This document shows, piece after piece, positions 49,019-64,000 of a stretch of 64,000 nucleotides of DNA; positions within the stretch are counted from its first letter, which is position 1; each line of letters opens with the position of its first letter. Below the pieces are notes generated by a model that saw only the letters and a list, made by a program, of their open reading frames with translations, was not told the origin of the DNA and ran no database searches. The position numbers and the translations under genes were made by a program. This stretch comes from Vermamoeba vermiformis (Eukaryota > Tubulinea > Echinamoebida): the NCBI GenBank assembly GCA_045837725.1, contig JBEWZL010000126.1:248001-312000 (forward strand). The letters are read 5' to 3'.

Positions 49019-51302
49019 TTAATAAGACTGAGGGCTAAACTTGCCTTTCTTCGCAACAGGCTTGGTCGATTTTTTCAAGCTTTGTTGTTGCTGCTGCTGT
49101 TGTTGCATGACGGGCGCACCTTTACCAAGACCTTTGCCAGCGCTTTTTCCTTGCACAATAGCCGTGGCAACGCCCAGGCCCTTGCCTCCTTTTCCGCGAG
49201 AGTTCGAAATCTGATCGTACTTTCTTTTTCGGTCAGTCAATGGCGAATCGTTGGCATTCATGTCCTCGTCTACATCATCCTGGTCTGATTCGAAATCATC
49301 ATCATTTTCTTCATCATCTTCATCGTTGAAGTCGCACATCTCTTTTGCCTTTGCAACCATATTCTTCTTCGCTTCATTTTGATAAGATTTGCCGCCCTTG
49401 CCTGCTCCTCGTTGTCTTTTATGAGCAGATGCTATAATCAACCATTAGTGCTCGTTCTTAACTTAGATCTTGTTACTTACCGATCCAAGCAACTTCTTTC
49501 GCCCCAACATTATTCCAAGTTTGTTCACTCTTCAAGGAATCTAAGATTTGTTGCAAGTCCGCGACGAGGTCTTGACATAGTGCATCTTTGCTCGAAACAG
49601 ATGCGTTAATGACGTTCATCGTGTCACGCAACAATTGGCGGGCTTTTTCCAAGTTTCCGTTTGACGCTTCATTTTTAGCGGACTCCATGCACTCAGCAGC
49701 AAGCAAACGGTTGATTTGCTTATCTACTTGAAGGTCTCGAACTTGTTCTTCGGCGGAGACATCGTCTTTGCGCTGCACAGTGCACGAGATCGAAGCCTCG
49801 CAAGCCACGTTGTTGGATCGAGGATTGAAGTACGTCAATTTGAATCTTTGCGAGTTCGAAGGCATCCACAGCGGTCTCGGTAGCTGGAACATACAGTTTT
49901 AATACGACGTCTCGTCCCTGCAAGTTAAGTTAGTGTTGAATTCTAATATAAAGGAAGCGCATCCGGGTCTTACTTCTTCGCTGTAAAGGTCTCCAATATC
50001 GAGTGTAACAGGATCTGTAGAGCCTACGATTTCTTCGACAGCCGGCTTAGCTTCTTTCTTAATCTTTGGCGCTTTTTTGGCCTTGTTGCCGCGAGTTTTC
50101 TTCTGCTTGTTTTCGTCGAGATCGAGCACCGTTTTTTCGTCGTCAGCCATATCTGTGTTTGCTTCATCACCATCCTCCTGATCGAGATCGCGGTCCTCTT
50201 CTGCATTTTTACTCTTTTTGGGTGGTGCAATGACGCCAAGCGTTTTTTGGATGCGTACTCCATTAACGGGCTAAAATTAGAAAATTAACCAATTTGAACT
50301 TCAAAACCAACGGTGAAGCACTTACGGTGATGGTCATCTTAATTTCTTGAGCAACAACACTAAGAAGGCCTCCAAGAGCATCGGCAAAAGCGGTGGAAAT
50401 CGCTTCTTCGTCTTTAACAAAATAGTACATTCCGCTGCCTTGATCCGAGATTTGCCTGTAAGACACGACTTAGTACTCGGTACGAAGTAAATGGTACCAA
50501 AGATGCGGAGAAAGTTTTGGCACTTACGTCAAGAACCCTTCGTCGTGATCCGCGCCAAATCCAAAGGTAAAGATACTGCACGGGTTGCTCATCTTCTTTA
50601 ATCTTTCCTGTACGACCTTAGCAAGCTCTTTGCCGGAAGTAATACCAGCATTAGCTTGACCGTCAGTAAGCAAAAAGACAGATGAGACCGGGCTCTTTGA
50701 AGAACTGATCAAAAGTGTTAGAACAACGTAAAATTGGCTATTTAGTCAAGCGATCGCTATCACACACGTACCTATTATCGTTAATGAGCTGATCTAAGCC
50801 AGTCAGCAAACCACCGCTGAGATTCGTTGAGGATCCTTCGTGAATGGCGTTAATGGTCTTAGCAGAGGTTTTCTAATGCATAATTAGGTTAACATACAAC
50901 AAAATATGCTTTAATGAACGTCAATTTCTCGTACTTTATGCGCAGGAGTCATGTTCGTCAAGCCAAACTCGATATTCACATTAGTGTCATAGGACACGAC
51001 GGAGAATCGATCAGAGCTGGTTAGTTGCTTCAAAATGAAGTTGCACGTCTTCTTAACGAGAGCTATTTTCTCGCCTGCCATGCTACCACTGAAAAAGAGT
51101 ATCAGTAAGAAAGCTGATCGACACGCATCTGAGAGTCTTACCTCTTATCGATAACAGCGACCAGGTCGATAGGAGCGCGATCACGAATGTCTGCTTGAAT
51201 TACAGGCGCTTTGATGCTTGCCATCATGTGGAAGTCTCGTTGGGAAGCCAAAGAGATGGCAGGAAACTCGGATGTTGCAAAAAGGTTGAGTTGGTCGGCC
51301 AT
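49019..51302 (-). CDS. vWA-domain protein with Q-rich and GK-rich tail (one frame interruption)
   Basis: Start MADQLNLFATSEFPAISLAS at 51302. The vWA domain has a full MIDAS: VAVIDKSGSMAGEK, the threonine in GSSTNLSGGL and FLLTDGQANAG. An acidic/lysine-rich insert (KTRGNKAKKAPKIKKEAKPA) follows, then the vWA hinge/C-terminal beta domain (GRDVVLKLYVPATET, RFKLTYFNPRSNNVACEASI) and a helical segment (QVRDLQVDKQINRLLAAECM). The tail is glycine/lysine-rich with a Q8 run (MQQQQQQQQSLKKS). The overall layout recalls soluble inter-alpha-trypsin-like/WAV-type vWA proteins. The frame moves by one base between 49845 and 49890; conserved sequence continues on both sides. Neighbours are AGXT downstream (same strand) and the divergent DDB1-like gene upstream. 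Confidence 0.75.
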
Positions 51303-51735
51303 TTGATGTTGCTTTGTTGTAATTGTGAAGATAATAATTTTCACGATATTAATTTCATTTTTATAGCGCAAATGAACTTCTTTTCAGAAAGGTTGGTGCG
51401 GAAGATGAGCTTCAATTTTTGATTTGACGTTCAAAAAATTAAAAAAACGAAATTGAGTAATCCTGATTCGATGTTCAAAATGATTATAATAAATATACCT
51501 TAGGAAATCCTCATTACGAGCAAAAGAAGTCTGCGACGTTGAGAGCTATGAGGTACTACTGTCAGACTTTATCCCAGATGGCCAACAAACCGTGGTTTGA
51601 CATGTATCTATTATATCTGGTTTCCATAAATCAAACTTGGTGTCGAGTGTTTTCCATGTTGTATTCTCATAAGTTTGTTTTTTTCATAATCAAATTTGCG
51701 CGGGCAATTGTTTTTTTGGTAACAACGATAGGACC
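51303..51735. other. Divergent intergenic region
   Basis: About 430 bp between the start codons of the vWA protein (minus) and the first DDB1-like gene (plus). Both promoters are expected here. No coding content with support; short open stretches are not bounded by splice or start signals. Confidence 0.4.
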
Positions 51736-54700
51736 ATGGAAGAGAATCAAGAAAATGGGTTTACTACTTATGGTTATACTTATACTGCCTTAAAGCCCTC
51801 AATCGTCACGTAAGCAGCCGAAATTTTTCCTTTCTCGATCTAATTTTCTTTATTGTTAGTCATAACACTGCTGGAGCATTTTTAGGAGTAGGAGAAACTA
51901 ATTTAATAGTAAGCACGATTGGATTTTCGATCAATTCAGTGCAGTATTCATAAATAAGTACTTTTGCTAATTAAAATATTGCTAGGTCGCAAAAAATGCT
52001 TTATTAGAAGTATTTACGCTGGAAGAAAATCAACTTCATTTACAAAACGAAATAGCGACTTATTTATGCGTCAGAAAATTAATGCCAATCAAGACGATGT
52101 TCCCGATCGATTTATTGTTTATTGTGCTTGATATGTACTTCGTCATAGCCTCATTTGGTACGTAGAGTGTCGGATCCACGATTTAAGCCCGCATCCAGTG
52201 GATTTTTAATTGGAGGAATTTTCAAAACTCTAATTTTCGTCATTTTCTATCGATGGAAATATTAATAATGATGTATGTATGCGCAGATTTTGAGACCAAA
52301 GAATTGCGACCTTTGTACAGCAAGAAGATGCTTACACGGGATGAAATCGATCGACAGGATCTGCTTTTTGGTTTGGCATACACCTCTGCGGAACCCTCAA
52401 AACGATTTGATGTTGCCTTTGGTGTCGATGGTGTGATGACCCTACTGCAGTTCGAAGCAGATTTAGTGTTCACTGATGGGCACGGATTAACTGGTACAAT
52501 TTCTGAAAAATCCCATGACTTTACGATAGAAGCTGGTTGTGATATTATAGGTAGGACGTTAAATCGATTTATAAGCATTAAAATTTATTAAATTCCGAGA
52601 AATTGCTAATCGTATTAACATTAGATATGGTCCTTATGGACGGCGGAAACTCAGTAGCGTTTATTACGAAGGACGCAGGAGGATCGCGATCCGTTGCCGT
52701 CAAGACTTATGAAATTGATATAGAACATTCAACTTTACTACCAGGAGCTATTTCAGTAAGTTGAATGGACTATAATATTTGAGATCGATCGTAATAAATA
52801 ACCCAATAAATTTACAGGGAACAACTAACGATACATCTACGTGCACTTTTGTACCTGTTCCGGTGCAAGGAGGCGTAATCACAATTGGTGTCAAAGAAAT
52901 TAATTACTTCAAGTAAGTTTAACCTGAAATTGACCTTCGCGATTATTAAAGATTTACTTATTTGGTAATTTCCACTTTTCAGACCAACCGGAAAAAAGAT
53001 GATTTCATTTAGTTCATCGGATGTGCTCGACGAAGGGGATGACCAGCACTGTTTGATTACAGGATGCTCAATTTTGGACACCAATTTATTTTTGTACAGC
53101 GATGCCGCAGCCAGGTAATTTATTTCAGTCGAAATTTCGAATATTTTTTCTCACGGTCGCGCGTTCATTAATTGCGGCGCTACCATTAGATAGACAGTAT
53201 GCTTGGCTATATATTAACGATTTAATTTATTGCAGGTGGTTTTTAATCCAATTAGAACGAGACAAAGGCGGAGAGGTTTCAAAAATGAACCGTATAGAAT
53301 TGGGGACGCACGGAGAGCTCAATTGCTGCACTAAAATTGCGGTAAGAAAATAACAAAATTACGCGCTCATTGACAAGTATCTAATAATCACAATGTTATC
53401 TCAACGCAGAAAATTCAACACGACCATTCACTTGCTGCTTATATTGTGTTTACGGGCCTCAGCAAAACAGATGCGCAATTGGCAACAATTATTCCGACCA
53501 ATCCTAGCGATCAGACGAGTCGAGATCGGAGTCTAAATATAACTCGTTCTACGCAACTAACGTTGTTTTGAACGAATCAGATCCGCAGAACACAACGGTA
53601 AGTAGAATGAAAAATACTTGTTTGGTCCTAACGAAAATTTTTCAATAGATTGTTGGATGCAGCGACAAAAATAATTATTTGAATATTTTAAAAACTGGAG
53701 CGAGCATTACAGAATACGCGTCATTTGAACAAAGCAACGTCAAAGCTGTGTGGGGCGTCAAAAGGCATGCACAAGATGAGTACCATTCATTCCTAGTATT
53801 TTCATTCGTCGGTCATACGAGAATACTACGGGCGCAAAAAGACGTCACAGAGGTGCGACTTTTGAATATTTTAAATTGTCAGATCCGATCCGCTAACGTT
53901 AAGTTAATTAGGTTACTATTGATTCTATTGACCCTAATACCGAGACTATATACATTGGCAATGCTGCTCATGATTATATTTTGCACGTGACAGACCATGG
54001 CGTACGTTGAAAATTTCCATTTTTGGAAGTTTAGTAAATTCTAACGTATCACGCATAGGCCGCTTTATTGAATAGCGAATTCAAGTTGGTCAGCGAATGG
54101 AAAGTTCCGAGCGGAGTAATTACAGCAGCGGGAGCTACTCCGTCACAACTGACCGTTGCGCAAGGAACAAAGCTTTACCAATTTAACATTGAAGAACAAG
54201 GCCTCAGTTTGCAAGCCACGTCAACGCAGCCAGATGATATTGCGATCTATTATCTATGATAAAGACGAACATAGCGTCGGAAAAGCGATTCTCGTGGCTT
54301 TGTGGCGGTCAAATGCAGTTCAAGTAAGTTCGTCAAATTACCTTATTTGGCAAGTGAAACTCAAGTTAAAGGATTTTAGTGCCTTGCCGTACCTTCGTTG
54401 CAAAATTTATCAACGGTCCAAGTGAACGAGCCTGGGGCGCTGATTCGTTGCCTTGAGTTGAAAAATTCCGATTTGATGATTGGACTTGGTGATGGTCGTG
54501 TATTGCATTATCATTACAATGCTAATACCTACGCCATGAATAGGCAAAAATCTTTTCAAATTGGTATGCGTATAAGATCCTATTCGTGGCTTTTTGTTAA
54601 CTTGAATTTTTTACGCAGGCACTACTCAAGCACGGTGCAGCTCAATTGATATGGAGGGCAATAACTATTTTTTCGTGTGCACGGATCGACCTTCGCTCAT

Positions 54701-56496
54701 CATCTCCGATGATTATGGACTCAAGTAAGCAAAGATCTCACGACGCCAACTAATCGGATAATGACTGATCCAAACGAAGCTTGCTTAAATCGTACTAATT
54801 TTAATTTAATTTACTTTTAATTTGCAGGGTTATCCCTGTCAATTCGGCATCGCCTATTTCGTTCGTTTGTCCATTCAAGTTTGAGTACTTGGGTGACTGG
54901 GGAATAGTAGCTTGCAGCAGTACTGAGGTCAAAATAATTTCGATTGATAATACGCAGAAGTTACACGCCACAAAAGTAAGCAAGACCATAGATCTGGATC
55001 TGGATCTGATGAATTTTTTTTGCAGTTTGACATGAAAGATTACACGCCTTGTGACATAGACAGATACGCTCCAGATGATGTTTACGCCGTGATCAGTTCA
55101 AAAAACAATGGCGCGTTCATTCATTTGATCAATATCGACTTGCCTATTGATCACCCGCAAAATCAAGTAAGACGATAATTTTCACTTAATACATCCGCTG
55201 ATAAGATATTTATAGTACGTGTTTACAATCGACAATGATGCAGAGCCATTGTGTATTTGTCGCTTAAAAATGAAAAATCCAACGACGGGTCAAGTTTCAG
55301 ACTTCTTAGGCGCCATTATTTATTCACAACAGAATAGCAGTATGTAACTTGGAGGTTATGTGCGGTAGGTTATAACAATGACACTAATTATACCGAAACA
55401 GCAATGGCACTGTACAAAGTTCAAAAAAATAACGAAGGCATCAATACCATTACAGAAGTCCAATCGATTCAGTTTGAGGTTCGTAACTATTATAGATAAT
55501 ACAAAGTATATAATATTAATGATTATTGTAGAATCGAGTCCTAAAAATGAAGTACTATAAACACATGGCCATCTTGTGTTGTGTTGAATCGGTACGTGAA
55601 ATATTTCGCGAGATTTTAATTTCTGATTTTATTTTATCATTTGTTACTGATTAATATTAATTTCAAGATGATTCTCGTGAATTTCAATGCCAACGGAGAT
55701 CTAGATTTTGCTGCAGAGTACGACGGACTATTTTTCCACAATATTACCGTCGATGACCCAAGCGGCTTAATTGTTGCGCTGTCCCTGTCAACGGAAATAG
55801 AATTCTTTCAAGTTATTGAGCAAGACAAGTAATGGCTATAAATAATTTTAAATTCGAATTAATGTGAATTTTTTTTAGCCACACCGAGATAAAGCAACTC
55901 GATATGGACCTAGCCGTTGGTTACAAGTGCATCGATATGCCTCTCAAAGTTGCGGTTTTGAACGGCGAGTATAGACAAGTCGTTGCAGGTACAATGCACG
56001 GACGACTGGAATTCTTTTTTGGACCGCCTAACAAAAGAAGTTACAAAATTGATTTCAATCTCTCTGACGCAATCACTTCAATGACGTAAGTGACCACTAT
56101 ATACATACTATAGTTACGTTAGTATACTAACCATTGTTGTACAGTACTACGAAGAATAATACTGTAATTTACACGACCAAATCTGGCGCAGTTGGAGTGT
56201 GCAAATTGATTTCGAAAAAAGAGCACGAAGTTCTGCTAGCTATTCAAATGGCACTTAGCCAGCAGCTGCACACGCTACTTCCGCTCTCGCACGATGAAAT
56301 AAGGTTCAATTATTCCGCTATTGAAGACGAAGAGTACATGTCCAGACCTGCGCTGACTACAAACCTAATCGATGGAGATTTCGTTATGAAATATTTTAGT
56401 TTACGAAAAGAGGAGAAAGAACAGATTGAAAAGGCGGTGGATGTCAACATTACTGAGTTCATTCAGAGATTTCACGAGGGATTGCTGTTTACGTAA
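51736..56496 (+). CDS. DDB1-like protein, tandem paralogue 1
   Basis: A gene with more than 20 short introns and about 1,100 codons. It starts MEENQENGFTTYGYTYTALK at 51736. Comparison with DDB1 gives HNTAGAFLGVGETNLIVAKN (DDB1: GHFTSAEDLNLLIAKN), LLFIVLDMYFVIASF, KLVSEWKVPSGVITAAG (DDB1: LVSEWKEPQ), ILVALWRSNAVQ, LMIGLGDGRVLHYHYN, FFVCTDRPSLIISDDYGLKV, QVVAGTMHGRLEFFFGPPNK and the C-terminal NLIDGDFVMKYFSLRKEEKE (DDB1: [14 protein letters not shown]). The propeller/CPSF_A frame is kept, but identity to the true DDB1 at 5413-9849 is low. Two interruptions of the frame are visible, with two extra bases near 53532-53534 and one near 54240-54252, judged against paralogue 2. Function is unknown; an alternative adaptor for CUL4 or an SF3B3/CPSF-like scaffold is possible. 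Confidence 0.75.
54991..55008. repeat. Short (GATCTG)3 microsatellite in an intron
   Basis: Three tandem copies of a hexamer just upstream of the T-rich acceptor tract of an intron of DDB1-like paralogue 1. Minor. Confidence 0.8.
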
Positions 56497-56780
56497 CGAA
56501 GATTGTGATTAGTATCATAGGTAAAGTCAATTCGGCTTCCGGCACAAAAACGGCGTCGCCACCGGATATTTTCCGATAAATAACCTAAATTAGGAAGTTT
56601 ACTGACAAATCTTCGATTAAGGTTCGGTGAAGAGCGTCACGATTGGTATCTGGCGCGTGCAAAGCATTCTTGCGAAGTCCAGTCGAAAACTTATTGCAGA
56701 TTATTTTTAATCTTCGGGCATTTAGTTCCGGACAATTCATACCGTATAATAAATTGCCCGGTATCTATTCACGAACAGAT
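56497..56780. other. Spacer between the DDB1-like paralogues
   Basis: 284 bp from the stop of paralogue 1 to the start of paralogue 2, same strand. It contains the 3' end of one and the promoter of the other. No additional gene seen. Confidence 0.45.
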
Positions 56781-59700
56781 ATGATAGATTATCAAGATGG
56801 TTCGCCATCCAATTATGGCTTCGTGCATACTGCATTGAGCTCATCTATAGTCAGGTAAATCCTATTAGGAGAGATTGAGTTAGATCTCATCCGAATACTT
56901 TACAAGTTTGACTAATAATTTTAATTAATAGTCATTCCACGACGGGAGCATTTCTTGGAGCTGGGCAAGTGAACTTGATAGTAAGTGAACACTTATTTAA
57001 ATTACCAAAAATAACCAACTAGAATTTGGGATGTATAATTCTGGGACTGGCCAATCTGTGTCTAACGTGCATCCACGATAATAGGTCTCTAAGAATGCGT
57101 CCTTGGAGGTTTACACTTTCAAAGATAATCAGCTAGAGCTGCAATGCCAAATTCCAACGTACATCCAAGTCCGAAAATTGCTGACCGTCAAGACAATATT
57201 TCCGACGGATTTAGTCTTCTTAGTGCTAGACATGTTCTTAGTAGTCGCTGCATTTGGTAAGCGGTCGTTTATTTTACGACAAAAGTTTCTTTCCTAATCT
57301 GATCAAAAAGTTTTTCTTCTCAACGCGCCAAGAATATTGAATCTGATCGCATCTATAATTAACTAACCCTTATAATCAGATTTTGAGACTAAAAATCTTC
57401 AACCTCTTTATGGAGAAAAGATCTTGACGCGTGACCAAACTGATCATGCAGATCTCCTATTTACTGCTTATCTTCCGACTGAGCCGTTGCCTAAACAATT
57501 CATAGCTGCCTATAGCGGCGATGGCGTGTTTATGCACTTCAATTTTACGATGGATCTGTCTTTCTCTGAAGATCGCGGTTTGGCGGGAACTGTAACGATG
57601 ATATCAAACGACTTTATCATGGACGTTGGATGCGATATAGTTGGTAAGTAGGAATTAAATGATAATATAGTTTGAAGCCAGTTTTTGGCAAATGCAGAAA
57701 CTTTTTCTGTGTTTTGGACCGACGCAACTTTTGAAAAGGCGTTCCAGATTGTCTAATATCGCGTTATATTTTAGGTTCGATCTTTTTAAAGGGTGGATAT
57801 ACTGTTGGATTGATAATCAGAAATACGGAGACGCGTGCAATATCTGTCCGATCTTACGAAATAAAACCGGGCCAAGCGAAGTTGGTTCCTGGCGCTATTT
57901 TAGTACGTAATAATCTTATTTATTAATCTTCACTAAAAATATAATATCTTTCTTTCCTTATTTATACATAAATTTCAGGGAACAACGGATGACGTAACAA
58001 CTTGCGTTTTTGCGCCCTCTCTCACTCACGATGGCCTAGTAACCATTGGCTCAAAAGAAATCAATTATTTTACGTAAGTTTTAAGCGAAAAAACCTCCTG
58101 TCATGAGCATGACCCTGATCCTTCTTTTTTTTTTGTACAAAAGGCCAACGGGCAACATTTCGGCATCTTTTCCGAATGCGGAGCTCTCCGACGGACGAAA
58201 TGGTCATACAATCAAAACAATCAAGGCGTGCATAGCTCTAGAAAATAATCTGTTTTTATATGGAGACGTCTTCGCCAGGTATACTAAATATCTCCGGATC
58301 GGGTACAGGACTAATTTTTTGCTTTAAACCAGATGGTTTTTGATCTGCATCGAAACAGGCAATGCCGGACAAGTTCCTAAACTTAGCAGGATTGAGCTAG
58401 GAGCTTATGGCGAATTCGAGTGTTGCTCAAAACTTTCCGTACGTCTTTTCAGATCAGATCAAATGAACTAAATATTTCTCAGAAAATTCAACACGATCAT
58501 TGTTTGCTTGCCTACGACGTTTACATGGGCATGACGAAAACGGACTCACAATTAGTATCAATTATTCCGACTAATCCCGTCGGTCAACAAGTCAAAAGTC
58601 ACTCCAAATATAGTTCATTCTACGCGACGAGCGTCGCTGTAGCTGTAAATGCAACCGATTCGACGGTAAATAACGAAAAAAAATAATATAGCCAAATTTA
58701 ACTATTTAGTTTAGATTGTTGGTTGTAGCGAACAAAATAACTCGCTGAGCATTCTTAAGAACAGAATTGATGTCGTAGAGTACGCCCGATTTGAACAAAA
58801 TAACGTGAGAGCCATGTGGGGATTGAAACAGCGACTAGACGATGAATATCACTCGCTGTTAGTGTTTTCCTTCTTTGGTCAAACACGAGTCATGCGGGCT
58901 GGAAAAGAGGTCACGGAGGTACTTCCGAAGCAAAAATTCACTTTTTATTAGAATAATCTAACGTTGCACAAACAACTACAGGACCTGTCTATTAAAGCTA
59001 TTAGGCCCGACGTTGAAACATTGTTTATTGGAAACGCCCGCCATGGGTTTATAGTACACGTGACTACGCAAGGGGTACGTTAGAGACACATAAGGGCGTT
59101 TAAGTCATTTTCTCATATAATCTAACGCAGATAGCGCTATTGGACATCAATTTCAAGATCGTTCATGAATGGAAAGTTCCGAACGGAGTTTTATCCGCTG
59201 CTACTGCGTGCATGTCACAAGTGACGGTTTCGCAAGGCAACAGACTTTACAACTTTCAGAATAGAGCAGCTTGGGCTTATTCTACAGTCATCGGTCGGTC
59301 CAATCTGATGACGTGGCGTTCATTATCTACGAAATGGACCAAAAAAATCAAATCGGAAAAACTGCTTTTGTTGCATTATGGCGCTCAAATACTGTTCAGG
59401 TAACAATCTACGCAAATCGAAAAATAATATTATGCCCTAATGCAAATCAAATATATAACGTACTGATAGATGAATCCACTTCCCAAGTAAATATTTATAT
59501 TTATACAATACTAATAATCTCTTAAACAGTGCCTCTCGTTGCCGTCGCTGGAAAAATTATCTACGATTCAATTGCACGAACAATCAGACGCCGTGATTCG
59601 CTGTCTAGCACTGCACAACACAGACTTGATGATCGGACTGGGCGATGGTCGTGTGCTACATTACGTGTACAATACTACGACCCACGCTTTGACTGGTGGC

Positions 59701-61862
59701 AAAACTTTTCAAGTTGGTACGAATCCTTCAGAGTATTGTTGTGCCTATTGAAATTCATACGATCCATTTTTGCACCATAATTATGATATCGGGAATTTCC
59801 CCCCATCGTCCTTCCCATACGGTATACTTGAACCCCAGCCTTGGGATCGAATATTGCCTAATAAGGAAATTCCACGTGGCTGTGGGGTCGACTATTATCG
59901 TTAGGAGCGAAAAAAGGGACTCTATGAATGAATTATGAATGCGCACAACAAAATTGCAGCAATATTAACACAGATTATTTCTAGGAACTACTCAAGCCCG
60001 CTGTGCCTCCGTTAACATTCCGGGAATCGGCCGGAGTTATTTTTTTGTTTGCACTGATCGACCCTCGCTCATTATTACCGATGAATATGGCATGAGGTAC
60101 CTTTAAAACCAACTTTATTAGTTGTAACTAAATCTTAATTTTGATAGGGTTGTTTCAGTGAATTTGAAAGTTCCGATCTGGTACGTTTGCCCATTCAAAT
60201 TTGAATTCAGCAATGATTGGGCACTTGTTGCGTGTAGCGACTCAGAAGTCAAAGTGATCGCGTTAGACAATATCAATAAGATACTACCAACAAAAGTACG
60301 TACTGAAAACTTCCATATCTAGTAATTAACGATATCTTTTAAAGTTTGATCTGAAAGAATTTACGCCGTGCAATATTGACCGATTTTCACCGCATAATCT
60401 TTATTCGGTGATTTGTGCTAAGAACAATGGCGCCTATATTCGACTGATTGACATTGAACAGTCAATTAACCATGCCCAAAATCAAGTACGCTTATTATTC
60501 CATATTTATACTATTTTAGTACTGATGTTTGTGACAGTACTTTTTTACGATCGATAATGACGCTGAGCCCTTGTGCATTAGTCACCTCAATATGAAAAGT
60601 CCTCGTAGCGGAAAATTAACGGATTATCTCGGCGCTGTGACATTTACAGCCGAAACCAGCAGTAAGTTAATTTAATTTTAGATCAATTAGGAGTCTACTT
60701 GCTTATCTGTTTTTTTGCGTAGCTTTGTCTTTGTACCAAATCGAAAAGACCGCCGAAGGAATTTTCATCGTGATGGAACGTCAGTCCGTTCAATTCGAGG
60801 TAAACACTTTTTGACACTTTTGCCGACCGCAAAATTTTGTTCGGTTTCAGCCAAACGGCACAGGTAAATGCTTTACTAAGAGAGTACTAATTGCTGAGAT
60901 AGGCTCGAGTCATCAACATGCGGTGCTTCAAAGATATGATCATATTGTGCTGCCCTGAATCTGTAAGTCGAAAACAAATTTTGACACTTTTTTGACACGT
61001 GTCACTGAAAAATTTTTACAGCTAATTTTGGTGAACTTCAATTCGGACGGTGATTTAGACTTTGTCACGAACCACGATGGCTTTTACTATCATAATGTAG
61101 CATCGGATCCACGAAGCGGTTTAATTGTTCCGCTTTCATTGTCAACCGAAATAGAAATCTTCGAAGTCGAGAAGAACGGGTACGTTCAAATACTAAAATT
61201 TTAAATATATACCACTCTCTAATATTTATGGCTAGTAGTACGAAGATTCAGGAGGTAAAGATGGAACGGAGTAGCGGCGACAAAAGTATGATGGATATGC
61301 CACTGAAAGTAGCAATTTTGAACGGCGAGCACAAACAAGTTGTTGCAGGCACAATGCAAGGACGACTTCAATTCTTTTTTGGACCGTCAAATAATTCACT
61401 GAAAAGTCATACCATCGAATATCACCTCTTCGATACAGTCTCCTCAATGAAGTACGTTTTGTCAACTGATTTTGATTTATTCAATTTGTTATATAACCTA
61501 TTGAAATTAGCGGTACCAAAGATGGGAATGTAATTTATACGACGCAATCTGGCGCAGTTGGAGTGTGCAAATTGATCTCAAAAGAAGATTACAAAGTTTT
61601 GTCTGAAGTGCAAAGACAAATGAGCGAGCGATTGAAAATGCTCGTTCCAATCTCCCACGACGAGATTCGATTCAATTATTCCGCTGTTGAAGACGACGAG
61701 TACCTGTCCAAAGCGTCACTGAACACCAATCTGATCGATGGAGATTTCGTTATGAAATTTCTGACGCTACGAAAAGAACAGCAAGAACAAATAGAGAAAG
61801 AATTGAATATGAACGTCACTGAGTTCATTCAGAGATTTCACAAGGGACTGCTATTTGCATAG
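56781..61862 (+). CDS. DDB1-like protein, tandem paralogue 2
   Basis: Starts MIDYQDGSPSNYGFVHTALS at 56781 and runs to the stop at 61862, with an intron plan nearly identical to paralogue 1. Shared landmarks: STTGAFLGAGQVNLIVSKNA, LVFLVLDMFLVVAAF, VTIGSKEINYF, KIQHDHCLLAYDVYMGM, SLLVFSFFGQTRVMRAGKEV, VALWRSNTVQ, LMIGLGDGRVLHYVYN, YFFVCTDRPSLIITDEYG, QVVAGTMQGRLQFFFG and NLIDGDFVMKFLTLRKEQQE, ending FIQRFHKGLLFA. Two single-base interruptions near 59254-59258 and 59296-59301 bracket a segment whose intended frame is clear from paralogue 1 (IEQLGLILQSS). The intron at about 59716-59984 is longer than usual. Because landmarks are conserved between the two paralogues, they were selected as proteins after duplication. 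Confidence 0.75.
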
Positions 61863-61938
61863 TCATACTTTTCCGAGAATTTCTACGCAAGATCTACAAT
61901 AAAACATATTTTATTTTCAACACAATGGCTAATAAATT

Positions 61939-64000
<2,062 letters not shown>

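Overview
The window is nuclear DNA of a eukaryote, most likely a single-celled heterotroph (an amoeboid or flagellate protist); I cannot name the species. It is AT-rich and gene-dense. Most genes are cut by many short GT-AG introns, typically 40-120 nt, often with a CTAAC/CTAAT branch-like element near the 3' end. The proteins are eukaryotic: DDB1, VPS34, SLC26/SulP, AGXT, a copine-type vWA protein, the U11/U12 25K protein, F-box/LRR, GPI-anchored Kelch/EGF and LRR surface proteins. I saw no operons, rRNA, tRNA, CRISPR or clear transposons.

Layout. 1-1.4 kb is mostly empty. 1.4-4.5 kb (gene A, plus strand) and 18.1-21.2 kb (copy B, minus strand) form an inverted duplication of a multi-membrane surface protein with a cysteine-rich ephrin-receptor-like module; A reads through, B is broken. 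Between the arms lie a small secreted protein, DDB1, a membrane-anchored copine-vWA protein, an acidic unknown protein, a small bacterial-type membrane protein, a 2-oxoglutarate-oxygenase-like protein fused to a C-terminal ubiquitin-like domain, and a GNAT acetyltransferase copy with an early stop. 21.6-27.3 kb holds a decayed alanyl-tRNA-synthetase paralogue, a JAMM-like gene, a GNAT relic and an intact GNAT gene. 27.6-37.6 kb is a surface-protein and recognition block: a proline-repeat type I membrane protein, a GPI-type LRR protein whose introns fall at the same point of the LRR unit, an F-box/LRR gene with a relic, and two tandem Kelch-EGF genes. 37.8-51.3 kb carries a single-exon 2OG oxygenase, SNRNP25, an LRR-PIN nuclease-like protein, a sulfate/anion transporter, AGXT and a vWA protein. 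51.7-61.9 kb holds two large tandem DDB1-like paralogues. The window ends inside VPS34 (minus strand).

Themes. (1) Gene-family birth and decay: five families are present as a working copy plus copies or relics within a few kb (A/B, GNAT, Kelch-EGF, F-box/LRR, DDB1). (2) Ubiquitin and CRL4 biology: DDB1, two diverged DDB1-like proteins, an F-box protein, a ubiquitin fusion and a JAMM-like protein share the window, though nothing in the sequence shows that they act together. (3) In several genes the reading frame is interrupted by one or two extra bases; where alignment decides the direction it is an insertion. This is either residual assembly error, pseudogene decay or, less likely, recoding. 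All gene models here were made by eye from splice signals and frame continuity.
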